This document shows, in pieces, positions 18,973 through 28,314 of a stretch of DNA of 64,000 nt. The stretch is from assembly GCA_000967895.1 (NCBI GenBank), contig FO203512.1, positions 2,255,350 to 2,319,349 of the forward strand, given 5' to 3'. The translations under genes and the position numbers were made by a program. Below the pieces are notes generated by a model that saw nothing but the letters and a program-made list of their open reading frames with translations, was not told the origin of the DNA and did no database searches. Position 1 is the stretch's first letter; each line of letters begins with the position of its first letter. Origin of the DNA: Oleispira antarctica RB-8. GTDB taxonomy: Bacteria > Pseudomonadota > Gammaproteobacteria > Pseudomonadales > Oceanobacteraceae.

Positions 18973-19524
18973 ATGCCAAAGAAAAAGTTACAGAAACTCT
19001 TCCCAACGCCCGATCAAGTGAAAAACAATAAGTCACTTGCGTTTTTAGGGCCACTTATGAGCAAACCGAAGCTGTGGCATCTTAATCGCCGCTCGGTTGC
19101 ACAAGCATTCTTTATCGGTATTTTTTGTGCGTTTATTCCTATGCCATTCCAAATGGCACTGGCCGCAGTATTGGCTTTTTACTTCAACTCTAACCTGCCT
19201 ATTTCTGTCGGGCTTGTTTGGTTAAGTAATCCTATTACGATGCCACCCTTGTTTTATGCAACATACAGTTTGGGGGCGTATCTATTGGATATTCCGGCAC
19301 GTGAGTTTAATAGCAATATGAGCTTAGATTCACTATTGTCTCAGCTTAATGAAATATGGCTACCCTTATACCTCGGATCGTTACTAGCGGGGTTTATTTT
19401 TGCCAGTGCAGGATATATAACCATGCGAATACTCTGGCGTATGAATATCGTATCCCATTGGAATAAACGTAAAGCTGAACGCTTGGCACGAGAAATAGAA
19501 TCTTTAAAGAATCAGCAGAACTGA
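18973..19524 (+). CDS. DUF2062-domain membrane protein
   Basis: 183 residues. After a basic N-terminus, two or three hydrophobic helices appear (AFFIGIFCAFIPMPFQMAL, FYFNSNLPISVGLVWL, YLGSLLAGFIFASAGYI) with the P-x-P-x-Q and SNPITMPP motifs of DUF2062. The function is unknown. The comEC-DUF2062-lol order is conserved in Pseudomonas. It is divergent from comEC and convergent with lolD. Confidence 0.85.
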   Translation: MPKKKLQKLFPTPDQVKNNKSLAFLGPLMSKPKLWHLNRRSVAQAFFIGIFCAFIPMPFQMALAAVLAFYFNSNLPISVGLVWLSNPITMPPLFYATYSLGAYLLDIPAREFNSNMSLDSLLSQLNEIWLPLYLGSLLAGFIFASAGYITMRILWRMNIVSHWNKRKAERLAREIESLKNQQN

Positions 19525-19536
19525 GAGTCAGCAAAC

Positions 19537-19580
19537 GAGACATAAAAAAAGGGAGCATCAGCTCCCTTTTTTTATGTCTC
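19537..19580. terminator. Bidirectional terminator, perfect 20-base stem
   Basis: The left arm is 19537-19556 and the right arm 19561-19580, with an ATCA loop. The GGGAGC/GCTCCC core is flanked by seven A and seven T, so both strands give a hairpin followed by a U-run. It serves the DUF2062 gene and lolD. Confidence 0.95.
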
Positions 19581-19635
19581 TTTACCGTGCAGGTATTTTA
19601 GCTATGCTAAATGAATGCAGAACAGAACCCCTGAC

Positions 19636-20328
19636 TCATTTAGGTTTACGCATTTCAACTAACGTCCGGTCAGACAGTTTATAACGGCGATTGGCTCGAC
19701 CCGCCAATGCTTCATCATGAGTAACAATAACAAAAGCCATGCCCACGGTTTCGGATAACGCTAACAACACATCCTCTACCTGTTCAGCCGTTTGCTGATC
19801 TAGATTACCCGTGGGTTCATCTAACAACACAACCTTCGGCTGCCCGACCAAAGCACGAGCAATGGCAACCCTCTGCCTCTCTCCCCCTGAAAGCTCAGAA
19901 GGCTTATGCTCAGATCGTTGAGAAAGCCCAACCTGATCCAAACATGTCAATGCCTTAGCCCTTGCTACTTTGGCCTTATCACCACGAATCAGCAACGGCA
20001 TCATCACATTTTCAAGCGCACTAAATTCAGGTAGCAAATGGTGAAATTGATAAACAAAGCCTAAGTCACGATTACGCAGCTGAGTACGTGCCACCTCTGC
20101 CAATGAGTGAATTTTATGACCCGCTAATACAACCTCACCACTATCAATAGAATCTAAGCCGCCTAACGCATTTAACAACGTACTTTTGCCGGAACCCGAC
20201 GCACCAATAATGGAAATTGTTTCACCAATATTTACTTTTAAATCCACATTTTCCCAAACAACAACTTCGTCTGGACCTGTGCGATAGGTTTTACTCAAAC
20301 CTTTAGCGTCTAAAATAATATCATTCAT
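19636..20328 (-). CDS. lolD: Lipoprotein-releasing system ATPase LolD
   Basis: 230-residue ABC ATPase: Walker [17 protein letters not shown], the LolD-typical segment [20 protein letters not shown], signature LSGGERQR, and Walker [13 protein letters not shown]. It powers extraction of outer-membrane lipoproteins from the inner membrane to LolA. It overlaps the end of the LolC/E gene by eight bases. Confidence 0.96.
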   Translation of the reverse strand: MNDIILDAKGLSKTYRTGPDEVVVWENVDLKVNIGETISIIGASGSGKSTLLNALGGLDSIDSGEVVLAGHKIHSLAEVARTQLRNRDLGFVYQFHHLLPEFSALENVMMPLLIRGDKAKVARAKALTCLDQVGLSQRSEHKPSELSGGERQRVAIARALVGQPKVVLLDEPTGNLDQQTAEQVEDVLLALSETVGMAFVIVTHDEALAGRANRRYKLSDRTLVEMRKPK

Positions 20329-21562
20329 AACGTAACGCCTCGGCTGGCTGAATTTTTGATGCCCTAACCGCAGGGTAAATAGTCGCGAGAAAACTCAATA
20401 CCAGCGCACTGGAAGTAATCATGGCAACATCCGACCACAAAAGCTGCGACGGCAAATAACTGATGAAATAAACATCACTATTTAAAAACTGCACACCTGA
20501 AATTTTCTCAATCCACGCGATAATATCAGAAACTGTCAAGGCCCCAATAATACCAAGCACCGTTCCTAATGCCACACCGACCACACCAATCGCAAGACCT
20601 TGCACCATAAAGATCTGTAAAATCGTTCTCGGAGTTGCTCCCATTGTGCGAAGAATAGCGATATCAGCTTGCTTGTCAGTAACGACCATAACAAGAGTAG
20701 CAATGATATTAAACGCGGCTACTGCCACAATAATTAATAACAACAAACCAATCATGGTTTTTTCCATTTTAATAGCTTGGAAGAGATTACCGTGAGTGCG
20801 TGTCCAGTCACTGCCTGAATACACCCCATCAACTTCGCTAACCAGCTGCCACACTAGCTTAGGAGCGATGAAAAGGTCTTCTGTCTTAATTCTTAACGCT
20901 TGAGCCTCACCCGCAAGACGAGCAAGTTTTCGAGCATCTGCAAGATGAATCACCGCCAAATTAGCATCTAACTCCGCACCGACAGAAAATATGCCTGATA
21001 CGGTTAAACGCTTAATTCGAGGTAATATACCCGCCGGAGATAAAGTCGCCTCAGGCAACATTAACGTCACTTTATCACCCATCACTAAATTCAAACGACG
21101 GGCCAAAATTTCGCCTAATACCACATTAAAACCCGAAGCCGTCAATGACGACAATTCACCTTCCACCATATGATCAGGAAGAATAGAAACTCTACGTTCA
21201 GCTTCTGGATCAATGCCTGTAACCATCGCCCCTTGTACTCGCCCTTGATAGGCCATCATGCCTTGCAAGCGTGTTAGTGGTGCCGCGGCAACAACACCTG
21301 GGAATTTTTCTACCTCCTCCGCCAGCTTGTGCCAATCCTGCACACCACCTCGCTCATAAATAATGCCATGAGGAATCATTCCAAGAATGCGCTCTCGCAA
21401 CTCTTGATCAAAGCCGTTCATGACAGACAATACGAGAATAAGCACTGCGACACCCAAAGTCATGCCGACCATGGAGGATGCTGAGATAAAGGAAATAAAA
21501 TGGTTTCGACGTTTCGCCGCTAAATAGCGGAAGCCGATTAATAAAGGAAGTGATTTTTTCAT
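20321..21562 (-). CDS. LolC/LolE-family lipoprotein-releasing permease (only one copy here)
   Basis: 413 residues with four transmembrane helices: one near residue 30 (SMVGMTLGVAVLILVLSVMNG) and three after 270 (FNIIATLVMVV, IGVVGVALGTVLGIIGAL, SALVLSFLATIYPAVRAS). A MacB-like periplasmic domain separates them. Pseudomonas and E. coli encode LolC and LolE as two genes with lolD; here only one is present. It may therefore be a LolF-type subunit working as a homodimer, or the partner lies elsewhere. Confidence 0.92.
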   Translation of the reverse strand: MKKSLPLLIGFRYLAAKRRNHFISFISASSMVGMTLGVAVLILVLSVMNGFDQELRERILGMIPHGIIYERGGVQDWHKLAEEVEKFPGVVAAAPLTRLQGMMAYQGRVQGAMVTGIDPEAERRVSILPDHMVEGELSSLTASGFNVVLGEILARRLNLVMGDKVTLMLPEATLSPAGILPRIKRLTVSGIFSVGAELDANLAVIHLADARKLARLAGEAQALRIKTEDLFIAPKLVWQLVSEVDGVYSGSDWTRTHGNLFQAIKMEKTMIGLLLLIIVAVAAFNIIATLVMVVTDKQADIAILRTMGATPRTILQIFMVQGLAIGVVGVALGTVLGIIGALTVSDIIAWIEKISGVQFLNSDVYFISYLPSQLLWSDVAMITSSALVLSFLATIYPAVRASKIQPAEALRYE

Positions 21563-21767
21563 GTGCGGATTAAAACACAGCTTCTATAGAAGCGCTATCG
21601 CAGTAATCGACGTATTTCCTTGATTTTTGTTATAAAAAAAATGATCCTAAGCTCTCAATCCAATTTGCTTGCTGTATAGATGTCAACTTGACGTAAACGG
21701 CCTTGCTTCTTAAACCGCCTCGGCTAAGATAAAGTCAACACCAATGCCTTAAATGCATGGAATTAAT

Positions 21768-22424
21768 ATGAAGAACAGCATGAAAAAAAATCCAATCATA
21801 AGCGTTAAATACCTTATTATTCCGCTTTTATTGCTGGTTAACGATGCTGCACTGGCCGAAATCAGCTCTCTCACGTCAGAAGAGTTAACCGATACTTATA
21901 TTAAAGACACCACGGTTATCGTTCGCCCGCAAGAAACTAAAGAAGCACGCCAAACAATACCAGTGAAGCTAAAAGTAACGCCTTTAGAGCAAGCGACACA
22001 GGTGCTACCAGAAAATCAGTCTGGCACCATGTCATCCATTAGCCATGAACTTTCTACCTATGACGATCTTAATAATCAGCGAGCGCTAGAAAACAACCTA
22101 ACCCCTCAATTACCCATCGCTACCACCAAATTTTTAAAAGCCCCTTTATCAGAGGCGACTTTAAATCAAGTTCGTCAAGCTTATGGGATTGGAGCAGGTG
22201 AGACCGTTGATCTTTCTACCCTCCGCTTTTTGACAAATCTAACGCCGACTAATCCTGGAGATATTCCTGCAGGCTCAAGTTATCAGACGACCGAACGCTC
22301 TTTTACCATTAAAATTCCCAACATGGGAAATTTTAATACTCAGCAAATTGCGAGCCCAAATGGAGAGATCGGAGTGAATGTCACCCCCTCGCACATTGAA
22401 TACACACTTAACCTGCCTAAGTAA
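21768..22424 (+). CDS. Unknown secreted protein
   Basis: I do not recognise this protein. The ATG at 21768 (GGA six bases before) gives 218 residues with a basic N-terminus and a hydrophobic signal segment (YLIIPLLLLVNDAALA). The mature part is low in charge, Thr/Pro/Gln-rich, and has no Cys. It is probably periplasmic or surface-exposed. It lies alone between lolC/E (divergent) and the hydrolase-PilZ gene. Confidence 0.6.
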   Translation: MKNSMKKNPIISVKYLIIPLLLLVNDAALAEISSLTSEELTDTYIKDTTVIVRPQETKEARQTIPVKLKVTPLEQATQVLPENQSGTMSSISHELSTYDDLNNQRALENNLTPQLPIATTKFLKAPLSEATLNQVRQAYGIGAGETVDLSTLRFLTNLTPTNPGDIPAGSSYQTTERSFTIKIPNMGNFNTQQIASPNGEIGVNVTPSHIEYTLNLPK

Positions 22425-22621
22425 CGTTTTAATCGTAAATTTACCCCAATTTGGGCCAAGTCATTGGTTTGAATAGGGGTAAATACAAATAATTAATAAA
22501 AAATCCTTATTTTTCAATAACTTATAGCTTTACCACCACTTTCTGTTAATTTCGTAAAGATATGCTACACCTGTAGATATCTGTCTATAAATGCCGCATA
22601 ATCTTGAGACTATAAGAATAA

Positions 22622-23905
22622 ATGAAGTCGAGATTGCCCATGCAGTTTTCTACATTCGAACCAAACAGTCTAAAGCAAGCCCCTAGCATTCAAATGATTG
22701 GACGCTACAAATTGGAGTTCCATTTATTTTCTCAGTCCGAGAATTTGGATAAGACCCCAGTTGTATTTTTAGGTGGCGCATTCCAAAGTTTCACTTCTTT
22801 TAAAACAGAAGTAGAGCTGGTTTACCAAACACATCCTGTTATTTTATTAGATCTACCCTCTCAAGGCAGCAATGATCAATTAGTGCCTGAATTAGGTTTA
22901 AAAGATTTCTCCTCTCTCCTTAAAGGCTTTTTTGAAGTCCAAGGAATTGAGCAGGTTATTATGGTAGGGATAAGTTATGGTTCCGCTATGGCGACATTAT
23001 TTGCCGCAGAATACCCAAATTTCGTTCAGAGATTGCTCGTATCTGGCATCACCTGTTTCCGTCGCGATACTCTAGTATTATTATTAGAAGATTCGCTAAA
23101 TTTATTAGCTCAAGGTGAATTAAAAGCCTTTGCTGCGACGGCAGTCTCTAACCTTGTTAACCACAATCGCATGCAAGAAACCGAAGTCGGTAAAACTTAC
23201 CGTCGCCTTCTGTATCGTCAAGTGGCGCGCTTAAATGCTAATGAACAACTGCGTTACGCGCAAAATACTCGTCGTTTATTACGCTTTGATGGTTTTGATA
23301 AATTTCCGACCTGTCCAACACTAGTAGCAACGGGCGAGTTTGATAACTTCACTCTACCGGAAGAAAATGCTAATTTTGCAGCGTCTTGTGCAGATGCACA
23401 GTTTGCAGTTATTGAAGATGCTGACCATTTATCGCAATTTGAACGTAGAGATGTCACTTCTGAACTTTTTTATCGATTCATTCAGGATAAATGCATTAAA
23501 GGCATTAAAGGGACTCGTTTATTTCAAGGCTCGTACTCCTCACAAGAGCGCCGGTTACAGCCACGCTTAACGCTGGAGAATGACCAAGCGGTATTGGTTG
23601 ATGAGGTAACAGGTATACAACACGACATTCGCATTGTTGATATCAACTTCTCAGGCTGCCAGATTAATTTAAAGCACTGTGATTTAACCCTCAATGAAAA
23701 CTCAAAGGGTTTACAACTTTATATTAATGGCATGAACCATCATTTCCATGTGCGCATTATGGAGCGTCATCAAAAGAACCTACGCTGCATTTTAATTCAG
23801 CGTGACGTAAAAGCCGCCGATGAACTCATTGAGTTACTAGAAAGCATTGATGAATTCAGCCCTCACTGCATGCCTGTTATTGCTCAGAACTTGCGCCTTG
23901 GATAA
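22622..23905 (+). CDS. Alpha/beta-hydrolase fused to a C-terminal PilZ-like domain
   Basis: 427 residues; the start may instead be the ATG at 22640. Residues about 35-290 are an alpha/beta-hydrolase: oxyanion region VFLGGAFQS, nucleophile elbow GISYGSA, acid in TGEFDNFT and His in EDADHLSQFE. After about residue 300 comes a basic region with RLQPR (the R-x-x-x-R motif of PilZ), then VDINFSGCQINL, which resembles D-x-S-x-x-G with Asn for Ser. PilZ domains bind cyclic di-GMP, so hydrolase control by the messenger is plausible. Pseudomonas has a PilZ gene at the equivalent place beside lol, as I recall. Substrate unknown. Confidence 0.78.
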   Translation: MKSRLPMQFSTFEPNSLKQAPSIQMIGRYKLEFHLFSQSENLDKTPVVFLGGAFQSFTSFKTEVELVYQTHPVILLDLPSQGSNDQLVPELGLKDFSSLLKGFFEVQGIEQVIMVGISYGSAMATLFAAEYPNFVQRLLVSGITCFRRDTLVLLLEDSLNLLAQGELKAFAATAVSNLVNHNRMQETEVGKTYRRLLYRQVARLNANEQLRYAQNTRRLLRFDGFDKFPTCPTLVATGEFDNFTLPEENANFAASCADAQFAVIEDADHLSQFERRDVTSELFYRFIQDKCIKGIKGTRLFQGSYSSQERRLQPRLTLENDQAVLVDEVTGIQHDIRIVDINFSGCQINLKHCDLTLNENSKGLQLYINGMNHHFHVRIMERHQKNLRCILIQRDVKAADELIELLESIDEFSPHCMPVIAQNLRLG

Positions 23906-23925
23906 CGTTCATACTGCATAGATCG

Positions 23926-23985
23926 ATCAAAAAACAGGCATAAAAAAAGACCGTTTAAGGTCTTTTTTTATGCCTGTTTTTTGAT
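23926..23985. terminator. Bidirectional terminator, perfect 27-base stem
   Basis: Arms 23926-23952 and 23959-23985 are exact reverse complements around a GTTTAA loop. A GACC/GGTC core is flanked by A7/T7, then AACAGGCAT/ATGCCTGTT and a second A/T run. The right arm touches the dinG stop codon. It serves the convergent hydrolase-PilZ gene and dinG. Confidence 0.93.
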
Positions 23986-26081
23986 TAATGCAACTGTCGC
24001 TTAAACGGCGGTAAAGCATCCAACAACAATCGTCCATAACGACTTGAAACAATCCGCTTATCCAAAATACTGATCACGCCAACATCATCTTCTTTACGGA
24101 TTAAACGCCCTGCAGCCTGAACCAAGCGCACTGACGCAGCAGGTAACGTAAGTTCCATAAAAGGATTACGCCCTTGGCTTTCCATCCACTCGCTGGTGGC
24201 CGCCTGCAAAGGATCATCGGGTACCGCAAACGGTATTTTTACAATCACAACGTGAGTTAAATAGTTGCCCGGTAAATCGATCCCTTCTGCAAAACTGGCA
24301 AGGCCAAAAATAACCCCACCTTTGCCCTCATCGATTTTTTCTTGATGGCGCTTAACGATTTCTGATTTAGGTAAAAAGCCCTGCACCAATAACTCGTCAC
24401 GCCATTCGGGATATAATACGTCATTGCAGGCTTTCATCTGAGCACGCGAGCTGAACAAAACCAAACTGCCTTCTTTAAGATTTATATTATCTCGAAGCCA
24501 ATTATTGATTTCTTCTTGATAACCTTCCGCCTTAGGATCGTGCTGAAGCTTAGGCACTCTGATGGTGCCGATGTTGGGATAATCAAAAGGCGAGACCACC
24601 TTTTGAAAATTAGCCCATTTAGGCAGCCCGGTTTCAATGGCTATTTGGTTAAACGTATTCAACGAGGTAAGTGTCGCAGAGGTAACAACTGCACCGTAAC
24701 AACGCCACCATAAACTTTTACGCAACTGCTCTGCGACGCGAATAGGCGATACACACAATTGAATATCCCAATCTTCGCCATAAGCCGTTTTCGACATCCA
24801 ACGAGCGTAAGGCGTCACATCCGCCGCTTCTTCGGCTAATAGCCAGATTAGACCGTCCCATAATATCTCTGATCGTGAAAAAAGGATTCCAATCGGTGCT
24901 TGAAAGCTTTCCGCTACCGAGCGCTCAAACTCCCCCTCTTCTTTTGGGTCTAAAGACTTTTGCAATGCTTCGTTCAACTTATCCAAACATTGCAGCAAGG
25001 GCTGTAGCGGTGTCTTTAAGTTCTGCAGCAAGCCTTTGAGTTCTTCAGGTATACGACCAAATTCAAACCGTAAACGCTCAGCTTCACCCAGCATTTCTTG
25101 CACCATTGGCCAAAGAAAGGTCAACGCTTGCTGGCATTCGGCTATTTGCTCGGGGGCTGTATGAATACTGTGCATCATTGAGCTAGGAATACCGCCTTGA
25201 GTAATTAATTGCTCCAAGGCTTTTTCCAACTGTTTCAACCATTGACGCTGAGCCCGCACACCAATTTCAACCTTAAAATGGTTCAGCGCCTTGTCCGCTA
25301 GATGATGGCCTTCATCAAAAACATAAATTAACTTTTCGGGGGCTGGTAAGACCGCACCACCGCCCAAGACCAAATCTGACAAGACGAGATCATGGTTAGC
25401 AATAATTATATCCGCAGTATCCAGCTCGCCTCGAGCCTTATAAAACGCACAATTTTGAAATTGCTCACAACGGCGATTTGAACATTCACGATGAGTAGCG
25501 GTTAAATGACGCCACTGACTCGGTTCAATTTCATAACCCAAACGGTCTTTATCGCCATTCCAGTCACCACGGCCATAAGAGGACAATAGATCTTCATACA
25601 AAGCTTGATCGGCAGCTTCTGGAGCCTGATCAAATAAGTCCACCGTCGACAATAAGCCCGACATTTGCTGTAACGCTTTATCCAGTTTTACCAGACATAA
25701 ATACCGTCCACGACCCTTCGCCAACGCAAACTTAAAAGGAATACCAGAATTTTCACGAAAAGCAGGAATATCTTTATCAAGAATTTGCTCTTGCAGGGCA
25801 ATCGTTGCCGTCGAAATCAACAGCTTTTTTTCTGCTGCCATAGCCATCGGTAAGGTCGCCGTTAAGTAAGCTAAGGTCTTGCCTGTCCCCGTACCTGCCT
25901 CGACCACGACAATACCAGCATCATTGCAGCGTTCTTCGCTATCATCTTCAACAATAGCGCCCAATGATTTAGCTATTTCAGCAATCATCACCCGCTGCCC
26001 CATACGAGGAGTCAGCTTCATTTTCTCAACCAGTTTGCGATACAGTGCTTGAATTTCGTCTTTAGATTTTTGTGACAACAT
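23985..26081 (-). CDS. dinG: ATP-dependent DNA helicase DinG
   Basis: Superfamily 2 (XPD-like) 5'-3' helicase that unwinds R-loops and damaged DNA. From the ATG at 26081, 698 residues. Walker A is EAGTGTGKTLAYL (about 72), the DEAH box is VFDEGHHL, and iron-sulfur cysteines are visible at RYLCLVKL and in HRECSNRRCEQFQNC. Motif VI is QAAGRLIRKEDD. A TTG upstream (26099) overlapping gspB is less likely, since the ATG gives the family N-terminus. Confidence 0.95.
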   Translation of the reverse strand: MLSQKSKDEIQALYRKLVEKMKLTPRMGQRVMIAEIAKSLGAIVEDDSEERCNDAGIVVVEAGTGTGKTLAYLTATLPMAMAAEKKLLISTATIALQEQILDKDIPAFRENSGIPFKFALAKGRGRYLCLVKLDKALQQMSGLLSTVDLFDQAPEAADQALYEDLLSSYGRGDWNGDKDRLGYEIEPSQWRHLTATHRECSNRRCEQFQNCAFYKARGELDTADIIIANHDLVLSDLVLGGGAVLPAPEKLIYVFDEGHHLADKALNHFKVEIGVRAQRQWLKQLEKALEQLITQGGIPSSMMHSIHTAPEQIAECQQALTFLWPMVQEMLGEAERLRFEFGRIPEELKGLLQNLKTPLQPLLQCLDKLNEALQKSLDPKEEGEFERSVAESFQAPIGILFSRSEILWDGLIWLLAEEAADVTPYARWMSKTAYGEDWDIQLCVSPIRVAEQLRKSLWWRCYGAVVTSATLTSLNTFNQIAIETGLPKWANFQKVVSPFDYPNIGTIRVPKLQHDPKAEGYQEEINNWLRDNINLKEGSLVLFSSRAQMKACNDVLYPEWRDELLVQGFLPKSEIVKRHQEKIDEGKGGVIFGLASFAEGIDLPGNYLTHVVIVKIPFAVPDDPLQAATSEWMESQGRNPFMELTLPAASVRLVQAAGRLIRKEDDVGVISILDKRIVSSRYGRLLLDALPPFKRQLH

Positions 26082-26086
26082 GACTT

Positions 26087-26773
26087 TTAACGGCTCCAAC
26101 CACGGCTACGATCAACGACTAACGGCGAACCATCAACATCGATAATCATGCCTTGAGAGGTTATTTCCTTAACTTGAACGTTCGGTGTAATAAAATCAGT
26201 TTCAACTAAGCGCTCACCATTCACTACGATACTTCGACGTGTTGGCATCGAGCTGTAGATATGACTGCTTATGTTAATATTCGGCACGAGAGACTGCACC
26301 TCTTTAGTTGCCTGCTCTACGGGCACTGAAGGTTTGATTAATTGAGCCGACTCTTGCTGGACAACCTTTTTATTTGCAACCGGTTTTGCTACGACCTGCT
26401 CTTCTATAACGACACTGGGCACCTCAAGCTGGGGTAAAACAGACTCGAGGATCACTGCACTCTTAATGCCGATCTTTTCCAACGGCAACTTGTCTGCTTT
26501 TTGAGCATTCACTTCTTGAGTGTCTGTTTGCTGAAAAGCTATCTGCTGAACGTAACCAGAAATGAGCACCAATACGATCAGCAATCCTCCTGCCCAGCCA
26601 TAAACCGACAATGGAATCATCCTGCCATCCCGCGCGTCGTTATGCGACTCAGAAGTTTGCTCACCCGAAGGTAAGGTGCTATCTGAGTCTTTTATCGTCA
26701 TGGAGTGTAATTCATGAGCCGCAAGCTCTCGCTCCTGCTCAGACTTTTTTAATGCCTGCAATATATAAGACAT
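26087..26773 (-). CDS. gspB: General secretion pathway protein B (GspB)
   Basis: 228 residues. The cytosolic N-terminus MSYILQALKKSEQERE is diagnostic. One transmembrane helix follows near residue 60 (YGWAGGLLIVLVLISGYV), then a Pro/Gln-rich periplasmic linker and the T2SSB domain (ERLVETDFITPNVQVKEI, MIIDVDGSPLVV). With GspA it helps the type II secretin pass peptidoglycan. It starts directly at the gspA stop. Confidence 0.9.
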   Translation of the reverse strand: MSYILQALKKSEQERELAAHELHSMTIKDSDSTLPSGEQTSESHNDARDGRMIPLSVYGWAGGLLIVLVLISGYVQQIAFQQTDTQEVNAQKADKLPLEKIGIKSAVILESVLPQLEVPSVVIEEQVVAKPVANKKVVQQESAQLIKPSVPVEQATKEVQSLVPNINISSHIYSSMPTRRSIVVNGERLVETDFITPNVQVKEITSQGMIIDVDGSPLVVDRSRGWSR

Positions 26774-28270
26774 CTAACCTTCCCCATCAGACATAAGAAT
26801 ACCTTGACTCTTAGCCTGTAACGCAAGCAAAGTCTTTAAACCAATAATTCGATCCGCTTTCAAGCCTGCACTCTGCTGAAAAGACGAAACCTTTTGAGCT
26901 AGAATAGGATCATAGTAAGATTGAAAATCATGCTCAGGTGCGCCTTCTGGTGCAATTATTTGCCACTCAAGTGATGCTGACTCATCCGTTAAGACATTCC
27001 TTATCCAAGTGATTAATGAGTGAGACTCCCCTGGTTTAACAGACTTCCCAAAATTCTCAACGGGCTGCCATAGAATAAAACTGCGCAAAGGCTTAAAGGT
27101 CAGCTGGTCTGCGGTGACTACCCGCCAGTTTCCATCCTCAAATATGGCGATATACTGCTGTAGTTTCTTCAACTCTGCTAAAGGCCAATCAAGCGGTAAA
27201 CAAGCAAACTCACTATTTTCTTTAATATCATTACAGCTACTTAGGTCCGATGCCTCAACATCAAGACCATTAACCTCAGCTAATTTTTGATAGGGATTCA
27301 TCCCCCACAGCTCATCAAGATTTAGACCATTAACCCAAGCCGTTTTTTGCTGACCAAATACCAGCAACATAACAACGACGGCCGTCAAACCAAACAACCC
27401 CAAGCCCTTTAAACCTTTAGCCGTTAGACCTATCACTGTTTTCCTTTTAGGCTGACCAACCACTTCTTTAATCGCCTGTAAGGCTATTACCTTAGAAACC
27501 TTGGATTGATTAGTCGCATAAGCTCCTAAAAGCGCTCGATCAGCAATGCTATTGATTAAACGAGGAATGCCCCTAGCACCTGTCCAAATGGCTGAAATAG
27601 CCCTCTTACTGAACAACTCCTTTTCACTGCCCGCCTGCTTTAATCTGTGTTGAAGATACGGTTTCAACTGTTTTTGATTCATAGAGGGCAAATGAAAACG
27701 TGCGGTAATTCGCTGATCAAGTTGACGCGTTGAATGCTGAGAAAGTATGTCTTGCAGCTCTGGCTGTCCAACCAAGATAAGCGTTAATAATTTATCACGA
27801 TTAGTTTCTAAGTTTGTCAGCAAGCGAATTTGCTCTAACAAAGGTGCAGGCATGCTCTGAGCTTCATCGATAATACAAATGACTTTTCGACCACGCGCAT
27901 AGCGTTCAATTAGAGATTGATATAGACGATCGATCAGCTGCTTATTCGTTAACGGGCCCTCACCAGGTTGATGATCACAAGGAATTTCTAGTTCGCTGCA
28001 AATCGCTTGCAATAGCTCCGGAGCCGACAACATAGGGTTAAAAATATAGGCAATATCGACATGAGCAGGAACCTGATCGATGAACGCGCGGCATAAGGTC
28101 GTTTTACCCATCCCCACTTCACCCGTTAAACAGATCAGACCACCATGCGCAGTTAAAGCATAATTCAAGTGCGCCAACGCTTCATGATGTGAAGGACTTA
28201 GGTATAAAAGTTCTGGATCTGGGGCAATAGAGAAAGGGAGTCGGCTTAAGCCAAAATAATCTAAATACAT
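26774..28270 (-). CDS. gspA: General secretion pathway ATPase GspA (ExeA-like)
   Basis: The ATG at 28270 gives the typical start MYLDYFGLSRLPFSIAPDP and 498 residues; the frame extends upstream to 28327 without reason. The AAA domain has Walker A TGEVGMGKTTLC near 48 and Walker B VICIIDEAQSMP. One membrane helix is near 300 (LFGLTAVVVMLLVFG). The periplasmic end carries a peptidoglycan-binding domain (YDPILAQKVSSFQQ, GLKADRIIGLKTLLAL). No gspC-N genes are in the window. Confidence 0.93.
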   Translation of the reverse strand: MYLDYFGLSRLPFSIAPDPELLYLSPSHHEALAHLNYALTAHGGLICLTGEVGMGKTTLCRAFIDQVPAHVDIAYIFNPMLSAPELLQAICSELEIPCDHQPGEGPLTNKQLIDRLYQSLIERYARGRKVICIIDEAQSMPAPLLEQIRLLTNLETNRDKLLTLILVGQPELQDILSQHSTRQLDQRITARFHLPSMNQKQLKPYLQHRLKQAGSEKELFSKRAISAIWTGARGIPRLINSIADRALLGAYATNQSKVSKVIALQAIKEVVGQPKRKTVIGLTAKGLKGLGLFGLTAVVVMLLVFGQQKTAWVNGLNLDELWGMNPYQKLAEVNGLDVEASDLSSCNDIKENSEFACLPLDWPLAELKKLQQYIAIFEDGNWRVVTADQLTFKPLRSFILWQPVENFGKSVKPGESHSLITWIRNVLTDESASLEWQIIAPEGAPEHDFQSYYDPILAQKVSSFQQSAGLKADRIIGLKTLLALQAKSQGILMSDGEG

Positions 28271-28314
28271 GGGGTTCCAAACATGAGCTATCAATATAAA
28301 CGAGAAAATAGCAG

